Source: Chryseobacterium indologenes (GTDB lineage: Bacteria; Bacteroidota; Bacteroidia; Flavobacteriales; Weeksellaceae). From it: 64,000 nt of DNA. This document shows, piece after piece, positions 9,704 through 18,796 of the stretch. The notes beneath the pieces were generated by a model. It was not told where the DNA came from, searched no databases, and saw nothing but the letters and a program-made list of their open reading frames with translations. Both the position numbers and the translations under genes were made by a program. Where the stretch lies: NCBI GenBank assembly GCA_016025055.1, contig CP065590.1:2542001-2606000 (forward strand), given 5' to 3'. Positions within the stretch are counted from its first letter, which is position 1. Every line of letters begins with the position of its first letter.

Positions 9704-10380
9704 ATCCTGAATATATTTTAGCTGAAATAATTCATTTACCGGAAGCAAGAATAGGAAATGTAATTCGAAGACCTACTTTAAGACAATATGAAATTCCATA
9801 TCTTGCCCAATCGGTTTTAAATAAAGAAAATCAGATATCGGTAGATGATTTGTATATTTCTTTGAAGAATGACGATATTATTTTACGATCTAAAAAGCTT
9901 AATAAAGAAGTACGGCCTTATTTAACAAACGCTCATAATTATTTTACTAATTCCTTACCCGTTTATCATTTTCTTTCTGATTTATATTCACAAAATGCAG
10001 ACCCGAAACTATATTTAGATTGGGGAAGTTTAGATCAGATCTATAAATTTCTGCCAAGGGTAGAATATAATAATATCATTCTTTCAAAAGCTCGGTGGAA
10101 AATTACAGAAAAGGATATTGCTCATCTTGATGCCATGATTCCGGATAAAAAACTTTTTTTAGCTGAATTGAAAAACTGGAGAACAAAAAGAAAAATTAAA
10201 CCCTGGATTCAGTGGGCAAAGTTTGATAATACATTAACAATGAATCTGGAAAATTATGATATGGCAAAACTTTTTATTCAAACTATAAAAAGTGAAAAGT
10301 CGATCAATATTGAAGAGTTTCTGTACAATGAAAATTGTGACTTTAGATATGAATTTGTCTTTCCTATGTATAAAAATTAA
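9691..10380 (+). CDS. LanB-type lantibiotic dehydratase, glutamylation domain, C-terminal part (-1 frame)
   Basis: This frame continues the LanB domain with EELNPEYILAEIIHLPEARI, GNVIRRPTLRQYEIPYLAQS and PWIQWAKFDNTLTMNLENYD, typical of the second half of the glutamylation domain. No good independent start exists: the frame is open from a TTG at 9640, inside conserved upstream sequence. It is most likely made by frameshift from the gene at 8192, giving about 730 residues in total, a normal size for a stand-alone glutamylation protein. The elimination protein follows 8 bases later. Confidence 0.82.
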   Translation, partial: EEELNPEYILAEIIHLPEARIGNVIRRPTLRQYEIPYLAQSVLNKENQISVDDLYISLKNDDIILRSKKLNKEVRPYLTNAHNYFTNSLPVYHFLSDLYSQNADPKLYLDWGSLDQIYKFLPRVEYNNIILSKARWKITEKDIAHLDAMIPDKKLFLAELKNWRTKRKIKPWIQWAKFDNTLTMNLENYDMAKLFIQTIKSEKSINIEEFLYNENCDFRYEFVFPMYKN

Positions 10381-10388
10381 AAATTATA

Positions 10389-11234
10389 ATGGTGTCCCAG
10401 AGACAATTTTTTCCCGGAAGTGAATGGCTGTATATTAAAATTTATACAGGAGTAAAAACTGCTGATATTATTTTGGAAGAAGCTATTGCTTTTTTTATAG
10501 AAGATCTTCAAAAAAATAATCATATCTCAAAATGGTTTTTCATTCGTTATACTGATCCGGAGCCACACCTAAGAATAAGGCTGAAGGTCAGTAATATAAA
10601 TAATTACAATACAATTTTTGAAAAAATCAATGATGCCTTAAAGGAATATACAGAAAGTGGAGAAATCTCCAATATTATTGTAGATACTTACAATAGGGAA
10701 ATAGAGAGATATGGAGAAAATACAATGGATGATGCCGAAACCTTATTCCAAAACAATAGCGAATTTACTCTGCAGTGCTTGCATTATGATGATGAGGAAA
10801 AAATTATTGTTTCTATGTATTATATTGATCAGACTCTCGACGAAATCAATCTTACTATTCCGGAGAAACTAGGATGGATCAGGAATTTCAATAATGTTTT
10901 TAAACAAGAGTTTAATGCAGATAAAAAACTCAATTCACAATTAGATAAAAAGTATAGAGAATTCAAATTAAAATTTGTTGATTTTCTTACTTCTGAAGAA
11001 TTTTCTAAAGAACGGGAATATATTATTAATATTCTGGCAGGCAATCTTGCATTTCAAAATATTATCAACCATAATGAAAACCAATCTTTAGGAATGTCCT
11101 TACAGGTTTTTTTTCAAAGTATATTTCATATGAATATCAACAGACTTTTCATATCTGATCAAAGATTATTTGAAATGGTAATCTATGACTATCTACTCAG
11201 ACATTATAAAACTACAATTAATTATCCTTTGTAA
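10389..11234 (+). CDS. Thiopeptide-type / LanB elimination domain protein (Lant_dehydr_C)
   Basis: This stand-alone 281-residue protein starts with QFFPGSEWLYIKIYTGVKTAD and has WFFIRYTDPEPHLRIRLKV, hallmarks of the LanB elimination domain. That domain removes glutamate from glutamylated Ser/Thr to give dehydro-amino acids. Later motifs include VDTYNREIERYGE and the C-terminal LFxxN..R helices. Splitting glutamylation and elimination into separate proteins is known for thiopeptide and some Bacteroidota systems. No LanC cyclase follows; the next gene is phoD about 95 bases on, so the operon probably ends here. Confidence 0.88.
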   Translation: MVSQRQFFPGSEWLYIKIYTGVKTADIILEEAIAFFIEDLQKNNHISKWFFIRYTDPEPHLRIRLKVSNINNYNTIFEKINDALKEYTESGEISNIIVDTYNREIERYGENTMDDAETLFQNNSEFTLQCLHYDDEEKIIVSMYYIDQTLDEINLTIPEKLGWIRNFNNVFKQEFNADKKLNSQLDKKYREFKLKFVDFLTSEEFSKEREYIINILAGNLAFQNIINHNENQSLGMSLQVFFQSIFHMNINRLFISDQRLFEMVIYDYLLRHYKTTINYPL

Positions 11235-11329
11235 ACTGTAGTTAAACATCCGTTTAAAAAACCATAAAAAATAATTAAAACTCAGTTAACAGCCTTCTTC
11301 TTCAGATACCGTTGCTTTGCAAAAAAGTA

Positions 11330-13084
11330 ATGATGGAAAACAACAACCAATTCAGCAGAAGGAGATTTCTGAAAAATTCATTATTAGCAGCCGGTGGATT
11401 TTTTATCGCACCTCTTATTGAAAGCTGTAGTGATGATTTCACCGGTGATGCAGACGCAGCTCCGGACGGGTTAAAAAATTCAGGATTTGAATCCGGGGTA
11501 GCCAGTTTTGATCCCGGAGCAACAGGAGTAATTATCTGGACAAGATATTCAGCGGGCTCCAATGCTGAAATTACCTGGGAAATCAGTAAAAATAATACTT
11601 TCTCAGAAGTCATAAGACGTGGAAAAGCCAATGCAACGACTGTTAATGATTTTACCATTGCCATTGATGTACAGAATATTCCTTCCCATACAAAATACTA
11701 TTACAGGTTTTATAACAGAACTACGAAAGAAACCAGTGTTATTGGAGAAACATTGACATTACCATCCAAATCTGATTCCGTGAATGATGTGAAAATGGCC
11801 GTCGTTTCCTGTTCTAATTTTCCGGCCGGACTTTTTAACGTCTATGGAGCCATTGCTCAGTCCGAAGCAGATGTTGTGGTGCACCTTGGTGATTACATTT
11901 ATGAATATGCACCGGGACAATACGGAACCAATCCTTACACCAACCCACTGGGAAGAGCTCATAAGCCCGCTAAAGAAATTCTTACCCTTGATGATTACAG
12001 AGAACGATACAGGCAGTACAGAGGAGATAAAAACCTTCAGCTTCTTCACCAGAAAAAACCATTTATCTGTGTTTGGGATGACCACGAATTTGCCAACGAT
12101 ACTTATAAAACCGGAGCAGAAAATCATCAGCCGGACGAAGGCGATTTTCAGGCAAGAAAAATGGCGGCATTCCAGGCATACAGCGAGTACATTCCCTTAA
12201 AAACCGGAAAAGATCTTAGAATTTACAGAAGTTTTAATTTCGGAAATATACTTTCCCTTTACATGATGGATACAAGAGTGATTGCAAGGGACAAACAAAT
12301 GGAATATTCAGATTATCTGGATAGTTCAGGAAACTTTAAACAGGCAGAGTTTCAGACAGACTTTCTAAGTACAGGCAGAAAACTGATCGGAAGTGAGCAA
12401 ATGGCCTGGCTGGGATCTCAGATTAATACAGATACAGCGAAATGGAAAGTGCTGGGGCAACAGATCCTCATGACCAAAATGTTGGTTCCTGCCGAATTAT
12501 TGATGCTGCTCAATCAGATTCTGGGTGAAATAAAAAAGTATGGAAGTGCACAGCCTGCAACAATGCAGGCCCTTCAGACCACATTGGCCCAATTGATTGT
12601 TATCAAAAAAAGATATCAGCAGCAAGATCCGGCTTTAACACCACAGGAAATCGCCAGAATAAAAACCACTCTCCCTTACAATCTGGACGCATGGGATGGC
12701 TACTTTATGGAAAGAGAACAACTTTATTCTATTTTGGCGGGGAAGAATGTAGTCGTTCTGGCAGGAGATACACACAATGCATGGTTGGGTAAACTCAACA
12801 ACGCACAGGGAAATTTCATTGGAACAGAATTGGCATGCAGCTCAGTCTCTTCACCCGGATTAGAAGGCTATCTGGGAATTAGCTCCGATCCTGCTAAAGC
12901 TCAGGAACTGGCTCAGGCATTTTCGTTACTGATCGATGACCTTGAGTATGCTAACCTTCATAAAAGAGGTTATCTGCATATAAAGTTTACTCCAGGAAGC
13001 GCTCAGGCAGAATGGAGGTTCGTAGACAATGTCTTTTCCGAAACTTATAATACCACTACTGAAAAAACACATAGTATATCATAG
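11330..13084 (+). CDS. phoD: PhoD-like alkaline phosphatase/phosphodiesterase, Tat-exported lipoprotein
   Basis: The start is the ATG at 11330 (or 11333), placing a Tat signal (SRRRFLKNSLLAAGG) and lipobox-like LIESC at the N-terminus. Metal-site motifs of the PhoD family follow in order: VVSCSNFPAG, VVHLGDYIYEY, CVWDDHEFANDTY and VVLAGDTHNAW. The enzyme releases phosphate from phosphomono- or diesters outside the inner membrane. It is monocistronic, with its own terminator at 13116. Confidence 0.92.
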   Translation: MMENNNQFSRRRFLKNSLLAAGGFFIAPLIESCSDDFTGDADAAPDGLKNSGFESGVASFDPGATGVIIWTRYSAGSNAEITWEISKNNTFSEVIRRGKANATTVNDFTIAIDVQNIPSHTKYYYRFYNRTTKETSVIGETLTLPSKSDSVNDVKMAVVSCSNFPAGLFNVYGAIAQSEADVVVHLGDYIYEYAPGQYGTNPYTNPLGRAHKPAKEILTLDDYRERYRQYRGDKNLQLLHQKKPFICVWDDHEFANDTYKTGAENHQPDEGDFQARKMAAFQAYSEYIPLKTGKDLRIYRSFNFGNILSLYMMDTRVIARDKQMEYSDYLDSSGNFKQAEFQTDFLSTGRKLIGSEQMAWLGSQINTDTAKWKVLGQQILMTKMLVPAELLMLLNQILGEIKKYGSAQPATMQALQTTLAQLIVIKKRYQQQDPALTPQEIARIKTTLPYNLDAWDGYFMEREQLYSILAGKNVVVLAGDTHNAWLGKLNNAQGNFIGTELACSSVSSPGLEGYLGISSDPAKAQELAQAFSLLIDDLEYANLHKRGYLHIKFTPGSAQAEWRFVDNVFSETYNTTTEKTHSIS

Positions 13085-13115
13085 TTTTAAGAACATCTTT
13101 ATTTTAATTTTGTAC

Positions 13116-13149
13116 AAAAAGAGCTGCAGCACTATTGCAGCTCTTTTTT
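13116..13149 (+). terminator. Intrinsic terminator after phoD
   Basis: An 8-bp stem GAGCTGCA/TGCAGCTC is flanked by an A-run and a T-run, so it can work in both directions. Confidence 0.85.
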
Positions 13150-13182
13150 GTTTTTATAGTCTTTTTTTCATATCTTGAGATT

Positions 13183-13869
13183 ATGCAAGAATATGTAGAG
13201 AAAGAATTTTTACCACTGGAATCAAAACCCTGGTGGATCATAACGTGGCTGATCAGGATTTTTTGCCCGATTTTTTTATTGGTGGCTATTGTAATGTTTC
13301 TGGTATTCCCGTTTCTGTTGGCCAAGAACGTAACAGCTTTTATCATACTTGCCTTGGTATATTATCCGGCGTTGATTTACATCGGTTATCGTTTATTCCG
13401 TCAGGGTAAAAAAGCTTCCGCAGAAAGGGTGACTAAAATTCTGGTAGATAATGAAGGACTTCACTATTATAAAATAAACGGAAGTAAAGAAGAAATTCTT
13501 TACAGTCAGATTCAGGGGTGGAGCCTTGCCGATGTGTATGATGTCGGGGTAGCGCAAAAAGTTAAAACCTGGTTTCTGAAATTAAGGTATGATGATGACG
13601 TTGTTGAGGTTGATTTTGGTAAAATAGATCCCGGATTTAGCTATTACACCGGCAATAAAAGGGCACTCAGAAGAAAATTTATTCAGGGAATTGTCTATTT
13701 CAGACCAGATCTAAGAGTAGATCCTTTCGTATTCGATGCCTTTTACATCAATCCTGAAAACTTCCGGTTTAATGCCCTACAGTACTGGAAAAGTATACTC
13801 GGCACAGTTGCATTGATGTTGGGACTTATTATGGTATTTACTCTTTTGGTGATATGGCTGGTAAAATAA
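13183..13869 (+). CDS. Conserved membrane protein with PH-like cytoplasmic part
   Basis: The ATG at 13183 is chosen because upstream codons fall in the terminator. The 228-residue protein has two N-terminal membrane helices (LIRIFCPIFLLVAIVMFLVF and AFIILALVYYPALIYIGY), a soluble middle part of alternating strands (ILVDNEGLHYYKI, VVEVDFGKIDP) resembling a bacterial PH-like fold, and a C-terminal helix (GTVALMLGLIMVFTLLVIWL). I do not recognise a specific family. The following 260 bases before the antiporter hold no gene that I can support. Confidence 0.7.
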   Translation: MQEYVEKEFLPLESKPWWIITWLIRIFCPIFLLVAIVMFLVFPFLLAKNVTAFIILALVYYPALIYIGYRLFRQGKKASAERVTKILVDNEGLHYYKINGSKEEILYSQIQGWSLADVYDVGVAQKVKTWFLKLRYDDDVVEVDFGKIDPGFSYYTGNKRALRRKFIQGIVYFRPDLRVDPFVFDAFYINPENFRFNALQYWKSILGTVALMLGLIMVFTLLVIWLVK

Positions 13870-14128
13870 GACCTAGCAGAAAAATAAAATGTCGTTCTCT
13901 CAGTATAGTTGACTTAGATATTTTTATAAAGATCTGTGTAATCCGCCTGACCTGAGACAAAAATAAATTAAATTTTATCTTACAATATTTCAATTTAATT
14001 ACTACCAGGTAAAAACCAAATTGTTAAAAAAATAACATTTTCCGAATCTATTGCTTATATTTATTTTTCTATTGAGATTAAAACCAAATAAAATATATCA
14101 TTAGGTTTAAAAATTAATTGAAAAGACA

Positions 14129-15709
14129 ATGGTGGAAAATTTTATTTATTACTTAGGACTCGTCCTCGTAATCATTGGCTCTATTATGCTGGCCAATCGT
14201 TTGAAAGTTGCATATCCTATTATTCTGGTCATTGCAGGATTACTTATAAGTTTTATTCCCGGTTTGCCTGTTATCAAAATTGATCCTGAACTGATCTTCA
14301 TTATTTTTCTGCCACCCCTTTTATATGAGGCCGCTTTTGCCGTTTCATGGAAAGAAATATGGAAGCTAAGACGTGTCATTACAAGCTTTGCATTTATCGT
14401 GGTTTTTCTTACTGCAATTTCAGTTGCCTTTGTAGCCAATTACTATATTCCGGGGTTTTCTTTGGCTTTAGGTTTTGTATTGGGAGGCATAGTATCTCCT
14501 CCGGATGCGGTAAGTGCCGGGGCGATTTTGAAATTTGTAAAAGTTCCTAAAAATGTTTCTACAGTTTTAGAAGGAGAAAGCCTTTTCAATGATGCCTCTT
14601 CTTTGATTATATTCAGGTTTGCCATGGTGGCTGTCGCTACAGGCCAGTTTTTATGGCAGGACGCTCTTGCAAGCTTTGGATGGATGATCTTCGGAGGATT
14701 GGGAATAGGTGTGTTGCTTGCCTATATCTTTTTGAAGATCGAAAAAATATTCCCTACAGATGTCAATATGGATGCGATATTAAGTCTTGTAGCACCTTAT
14801 GTGATGTATATTGCTGCAGAAGAAGTTCATGCTTCCGGAGTATTGGCCGTAGTAAGCGGCGGATTGTTTCTTTCGGTCAGGAGACATGAGATCTTCAGAA
14901 CCCCGGAATCAAGATTGAAAGGATCCAACGTATGGGAAAGCTTTGTATTTTTAATCAATGGAATTGTATTTTTATTAATAGGATTAGATCTCCCTGAAAT
15001 TATGGTGGGGCTACGTAAAGAAGGAGTAAGCTTTTCAGATGCCGTCAATTATAGTCTCGTGATTACGGCAGTATTGATTGTAGTCCGGTTTCTGGCTTCT
15101 TTTGGGGCGGTATTTACAACAATGATAATGCGGAATTATATCAACGTTGCAGACAGAAGCCCGGGGATGAAACTTCCCGTTCTGATGGGCTGGACGGGAA
15201 TGCGCGGAGTGGTTTCCCTGGCAGCCGCATTATCCATCCCGGTACTGATGGATAACGGACAACCCTTTCCACATCGTGATCTGATTCTCTTTATTACCTT
15301 TGTAGTGATTCTGGTCACATTAATCCTTCAGGGACTTACATTGCCGGCGCTGATCAGGAAGCTCAACTTATCAGATTCCGGAGGAAGGTATTGGTCGAAA
15401 GAAGAATCCGAACATTTTCTGCGGAGAGAAATGCGTCGTGTAGCCCTGCATTATCTTAACGAAAACTATAGGGAAAGAAGAGCCGAGAATGAATATTTTA
15501 ATCGTATGCTTGATCGTTGGGAGAAAGAAGATAAGGAAGACTCCATTCATAAAATGTCTGATGAAGGTAAAAAAATATATTTTGAGGCACTGGAACAGCA
15601 ACGCATATGGCTTCGCGAAGAAAACAGACGCAATATGAATATAGATGAAGAATACATCAGACATTATTTAACCAGATTGGATATGGAAGAAGAAAGAGTG
15701 AGAATGTAA
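14129..15709 (+). CDS. CPA1-family Na+/H+ antiporter
   Basis: The 526-residue protein has about 12 membrane helices and the CPA1 signature GESLFNDASSLIIFRFA, with the transport Asp in the FNDA motif. Further conserved segments are IIFLPPLLYEAAF and GWTGMRGVVSLAAALSIP. A charged cytoplasmic tail (residues about 420-526, many Arg/Glu) follows. It exchanges sodium (or potassium) for protons across the inner membrane. An MBL-fold hydrolase starts 11 bases downstream, so the pair may be co-transcribed. Confidence 0.92.
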   Translation: MVENFIYYLGLVLVIIGSIMLANRLKVAYPIILVIAGLLISFIPGLPVIKIDPELIFIIFLPPLLYEAAFAVSWKEIWKLRRVITSFAFIVVFLTAISVAFVANYYIPGFSLALGFVLGGIVSPPDAVSAGAILKFVKVPKNVSTVLEGESLFNDASSLIIFRFAMVAVATGQFLWQDALASFGWMIFGGLGIGVLLAYIFLKIEKIFPTDVNMDAILSLVAPYVMYIAAEEVHASGVLAVVSGGLFLSVRRHEIFRTPESRLKGSNVWESFVFLINGIVFLLIGLDLPEIMVGLRKEGVSFSDAVNYSLVITAVLIVVRFLASFGAVFTTMIMRNYINVADRSPGMKLPVLMGWTGMRGVVSLAAALSIPVLMDNGQPFPHRDLILFITFVVILVTLILQGLTLPALIRKLNLSDSGGRYWSKEESEHFLRREMRRVALHYLNENYRERRAENEYFNRMLDRWEKEDKEDSIHKMSDEGKKIYFEALEQQRIWLREENRRNMNIDEEYIRHYLTRLDMEEERVRM

Positions 15710-15720
15710 ATACCAGAAGA

Positions 15721-16767
15721 ATGAATTTAGTAAAACAACTGGGGCAATTCCCCGATGAAAAAAGAAAAGAATATTTCAGTACACTTCCCAATTATATTAA
15801 CGGGAAATTCCAGAATATACTTGTCACACCAGCCTTATTAGAAGGTGAAAGCATGACCAAAGCTCTTGTGAGCAGCTTATGCAAAATAGAAAATACATCA
15901 CCCCGAACAGCTCTTCCTTTTGTAACAACTGATCTCAAAAACCTTACCCGTGAAGAAAATATTCTCGTATGGTTTGGACATAGCTCTTATCTGATACAGA
16001 TTGATGGTAAAAGATTTTTAATAGATCCGGTTTTCAGTGGAAATGCTTCTCCAATGCCAGGGTCTATCAAAGCTTTCCAGGGTGCAGATTATTATAAACC
16101 GGAGCATATGCCTGATATTGATTTCCTCCTTATTTCCCATGATCACTGGGATCATCTGGATTTTAAAACCGTACAGGCCTTAAAAAATCATGTAGGGACT
16201 GTCATTTGTGGATTAGGTACCGGTCAGCATTTTGAATACTGGGGCTGGAAACCGGAAAAAATTATTGAAAAAAACTGGTGGGAAAGTATCAGTATTGCAG
16301 AAGGTTTCACCATTACGCTGACACCGGCAAGACATTTTTCCGGCAGATTGCTGAACAGGAATATCTCATTATGGACTTCATTCGTATTGAAAACCCCATC
16401 CAAAAACCTGTTTCTGGGAGGAGACAGCGGCTATGGAAATCATTTTACCGAAATAGGAGAAAAATACGGACCCTTTGATCTGGCTGTAATGGAGTGCGGA
16501 CAGTATAACGAGAAATGGCCGTACATCCATTCCTTGCCTGACCAGATTATTACCGAAGTAAAAGAATTGAAGGCGAAAAATTTCATCCCTGTACACCATT
16601 CAAAATTTAAATTGTCTCAGCATACCTGGTACGAACCTCTGGAACTGATCTCAAAATATGCAGAAGAAAACCATCAACCCATTACCTTGCCGCTCATCGG
16701 TGAAAAAGTAAATCTCGATCACCTGGAGCACACGGTCTGGGAAAAATGGTGGAAAGAATACATATAA
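15721..16767 (+). CDS. MBL-fold metallo-hydrolase (UlaG/NAPE-PLD-like)
   Basis: The 348-residue protein has the metal-binding motif SHDHWDHLD (about residues 139-147) and LVWFGHSSYLIQIDGKRFLIDPVF before it. Later ligands are ARHFSGR, LGGDSGYG and VHHSKF. The pattern fits the NAPE-PLD/UlaG branch of zinc hydrolases that act on phosphodiester or lactone bonds. The substrate cannot be told. It follows the antiporter closely and ends at the terminator at 16769. Confidence 0.85.
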   Translation: MNLVKQLGQFPDEKRKEYFSTLPNYINGKFQNILVTPALLEGESMTKALVSSLCKIENTSPRTALPFVTTDLKNLTREENILVWFGHSSYLIQIDGKRFLIDPVFSGNASPMPGSIKAFQGADYYKPEHMPDIDFLLISHDHWDHLDFKTVQALKNHVGTVICGLGTGQHFEYWGWKPEKIIEKNWWESISIAEGFTITLTPARHFSGRLLNRNISLWTSFVLKTPSKNLFLGGDSGYGNHFTEIGEKYGPFDLAVMECGQYNEKWPYIHSLPDQIITEVKELKAKNFIPVHHSKFKLSQHTWYEPLELISKYAEENHQPITLPLIGEKVNLDHLEHTVWEKWWKEYI

Positions 16768-16768
16768 T

Positions 16769-16800
16769 TAAACCCCTGTTCGGCTTGAGCAGGGGTTTCT
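16769..16800 (+). terminator. Intrinsic terminator between convergent genes
   Basis: The stem AAACCCCTG/CAGGGGTTT closes a loop of about 11 bases and is followed by TCTT. It separates the MBL gene from the convergent DUF4822 gene. Confidence 0.75.
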
Positions 16801-16819
16801 TGTGATCAAAAAAATAATA

Positions 16820-17659
16820 CTATAAAGGTTCCTTATGGTTTACCTTAGTATGGATGATATCATAAAATACAGCCGGATTTGATGCATCAGGCGTTATTCT
16901 GTATGTGAATGTCGTTTCGTTGAGAGTCAGAATATCCACGACTCTGGTAAATGTAGGGGTAGTCAGTGTTCTCTTTTTCCCATCCGGAGAAATAGACCAT
17001 GTCCCTTCAGAGCGTAAAACATCATTTAGCCCGAAGATTTTAAAGGTTCCGTTAGCTTTAAAGTAAGAATATCCTACGTAACCGGCCACTTTATTGTCAT
17101 TTAATGCCACGCTGTTTCCATCCTTATCTTTGGCACCTGTTGTTTCCCAGGGGGTAGAAGCTAATGTAAGCTGTCCATTGGCAGGTTCAGCATGAGATGT
17201 TCTTGTATGGATAATGTCATAATAAACTGAAGGATCTGCAGAATTAGGACGTATTCTGTAAGTAAATTCATTTTTGTTTAAAACAAGAATTTCAACATCA
17301 CGGGTAAAAATAGTGGTTCCGTCCGGGTTCAGGGAAGAAATAGTTCTTGTTTTTACCTGCGCATCTACAGACCATGTTCCCATCGACCTTAAGACATCAG
17401 TCAAATTATAGATCGCAAAGCTTCCATTAGTTTTGAAATAGGCAAAACCTACATATCCCGCAACGCTGGAATCAGTTAATGCCACGCTGTTTCCGTTTTT
17501 ATCTTTAGCTCCGGTTGTTTCCCATGGTGTGGAAGATAAAACCTGGGAAGGAGTCTGCTGTTCAATAATCATTTCATTGTCATCATTTGAACACGATATA
17601 AAAGATGCTGATAAAAGCATTGCTGCAGACAGATAACATAATTTTTTCAGTGTATTCAT
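16820..17659 (-). CDS. Lipoprotein with two tandem DUF4822 domains
   Basis: The N-terminus is a lipoprotein signal (lipobox SFISC near residue 23). Two repeats of about 115 residues follow, each starting S(T)PWETTGAKDK and ending YDIIHT. They share WETTGAKDK, NSVAL, VAGYVG, FKxNG, DVLRS and FTYRI. These match DUF4822, a secreted lipocalin-like family of unknown role. The two copies are close in sequence, showing internal duplication. It is probably monocistronic. Confidence 0.8.
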   Translation of the reverse strand: MNTLKKLCYLSAAMLLSASFISCSNDDNEMIIEQQTPSQVLSSTPWETTGAKDKNGNSVALTDSSVAGYVGFAYFKTNGSFAIYNLTDVLRSMGTWSVDAQVKTRTISSLNPDGTTIFTRDVEILVLNKNEFTYRIRPNSADPSVYYDIIHTRTSHAEPANGQLTLASTPWETTGAKDKDGNSVALNDNKVAGYVGYSYFKANGTFKIFGLNDVLRSEGTWSISPDGKKRTLTTPTFTRVVDILTLNETTFTYRITPDASNPAVFYDIIHTKVNHKEPL

Positions 17660-18069
17660 AAGAGTATTTTTAAGTCTTTTGCAAACATATTCCTTATTGC
17701 TGTTTCAAACTTTGTATAAAATATCTCTTTTGTTGTAGAAAACATAGCTTTTCGTTTTTAAGATTTTCAAATCAATAAATCATCTTTTGAGAAATATTAG
17801 TAAAAAATTGTCGTAGATACACTCCGTTGCGTTTTCTAATATTTGTAAGGCTATAATTTTCAAACCACATAGGCACATAGAATGACAAAAACTTTTTAAT
17901 CTTGCATTCGTGGCAAACAATAGACAGATCACAAATTTTACCGAAGATAAAATCCCTGTACCTTAAAAAATGAAGCTTGTTAAAAACCTTGGCGATCCTT
18001 TGGCGACAATACAATATTTTGCTTTCAACTTAATTAAGATGTAGGTTTTCCTATTTCTTCCTAAAAAAG
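17660..18069. other. Intergenic region without supported gene
   Basis: About 410 bases. Part of it (17772-18014) has an open minus frame, but its wording (CATAGGCACATAGAATGACA, GGCGATCCTTTGGCGACAAT) resembles the recurrent non-coding spacer text of Chryseobacterium genomes. I see nothing else. Confidence 0.5.
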
Positions 18070-18077
18070 TATTTTTG
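18070..18077 (+). promoter_or_regulatory. -7 box TATTTTTG just before the DUF434 gene
   Basis: It matches TAnnTTTG and ends 4 bases before the ATG at 18082, so the transcript would be leaderless or nearly so. No clear TTG lies at the right distance upstream. Confidence 0.4.
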
Positions 18078-18081
18078 AAAT

Positions 18082-18795
18082 ATGAATAACAGAAACCGTG
18101 GAAAGAATACCGGTGATGATCCCTTGTTAGACTCAGAAAATCAGTTGGGTAAACTCAGAATGGCTGTGCAGGATATGCACTATTTGCTGACAAGAGGTTA
18201 TCCAGAAAAAGCAACATCCGAACTGGTAGGAAACCGATACAGGTTAAAAACAAGACAGGTTCAGGCGTTGAGGGGAGCTTCAGCATCTGAGCATCAGCTG
18301 ACCACCAGGAAAACAAAAGAATTGAATGCTTCAGATTTACAGGACAAAATAGTTTATCTCGATGGGTTCAATGTCCTGATATTGTTAGAAAGTTGGCTTT
18401 CGGGAGCTTATATTTTTAAAGGGCTGGACGGATGTTTACGTGATCTTTCAGGTGTTCACGGTACATATAAAAGGGTTCATCAGACCCTGCAGGCGATTGA
18501 ACTGGTGGCAGCTTTTCATGTGGAGAATAAAATCCGGAAAATAGTCTGGATTTTTGATCAGCCGGTTTCCAACAGTGGCAGAATTAAACAAATGATTCTA
18601 GACTTTTCCAAAGAAAACAATCTCAACTGGGAGGCTGAGCTTCAATACAATCCAGATAAATTTTTATCCGAAAGTTCAGAAATTATTATTTCCTCAGATG
18701 CTTGGATTCTGGATCATTGCAAAGAATGGTTTAACCTTGTCGGGTATCTGATTGAGAAAGAAAATTTATCGGTGAATCTGGTGAAAACATACTGA
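18082..18795 (+). CDS. DUF434 domain protein with PIN-like C-terminal domain
   Basis: This 237-residue protein has an N-terminal helical part with TRGYPEKATSELVGNRYRLK (DUF434 signature) and a C-terminal Rossmann-like part. The latter begins KIVYLDGFNVLILLESWLSG and continues with IVWIFDQPVSNSG and IIISSDAWILD, acidic residues placed as in NYN/PIN-type nucleases. A role in RNA metabolism has been suggested for such folds but is not shown here. The next gene starts 1 base after its stop, indicating a two-gene operon. Confidence 0.75.
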   Translation: MNNRNRGKNTGDDPLLDSENQLGKLRMAVQDMHYLLTRGYPEKATSELVGNRYRLKTRQVQALRGASASEHQLTTRKTKELNASDLQDKIVYLDGFNVLILLESWLSGAYIFKGLDGCLRDLSGVHGTYKRVHQTLQAIELVAAFHVENKIRKIVWIFDQPVSNSGRIKQMILDFSKENNLNWEAELQYNPDKFLSESSEIIISSDAWILDHCKEWFNLVGYLIEKENLSVNLVKTY

Positions 18796-18796
18796 A

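Noticed and set aside
17772..18014. Open minus frame of 80 codons
   Set aside because: Its text matches typical non-coding spacer wording and the protein has no family features or good start context.
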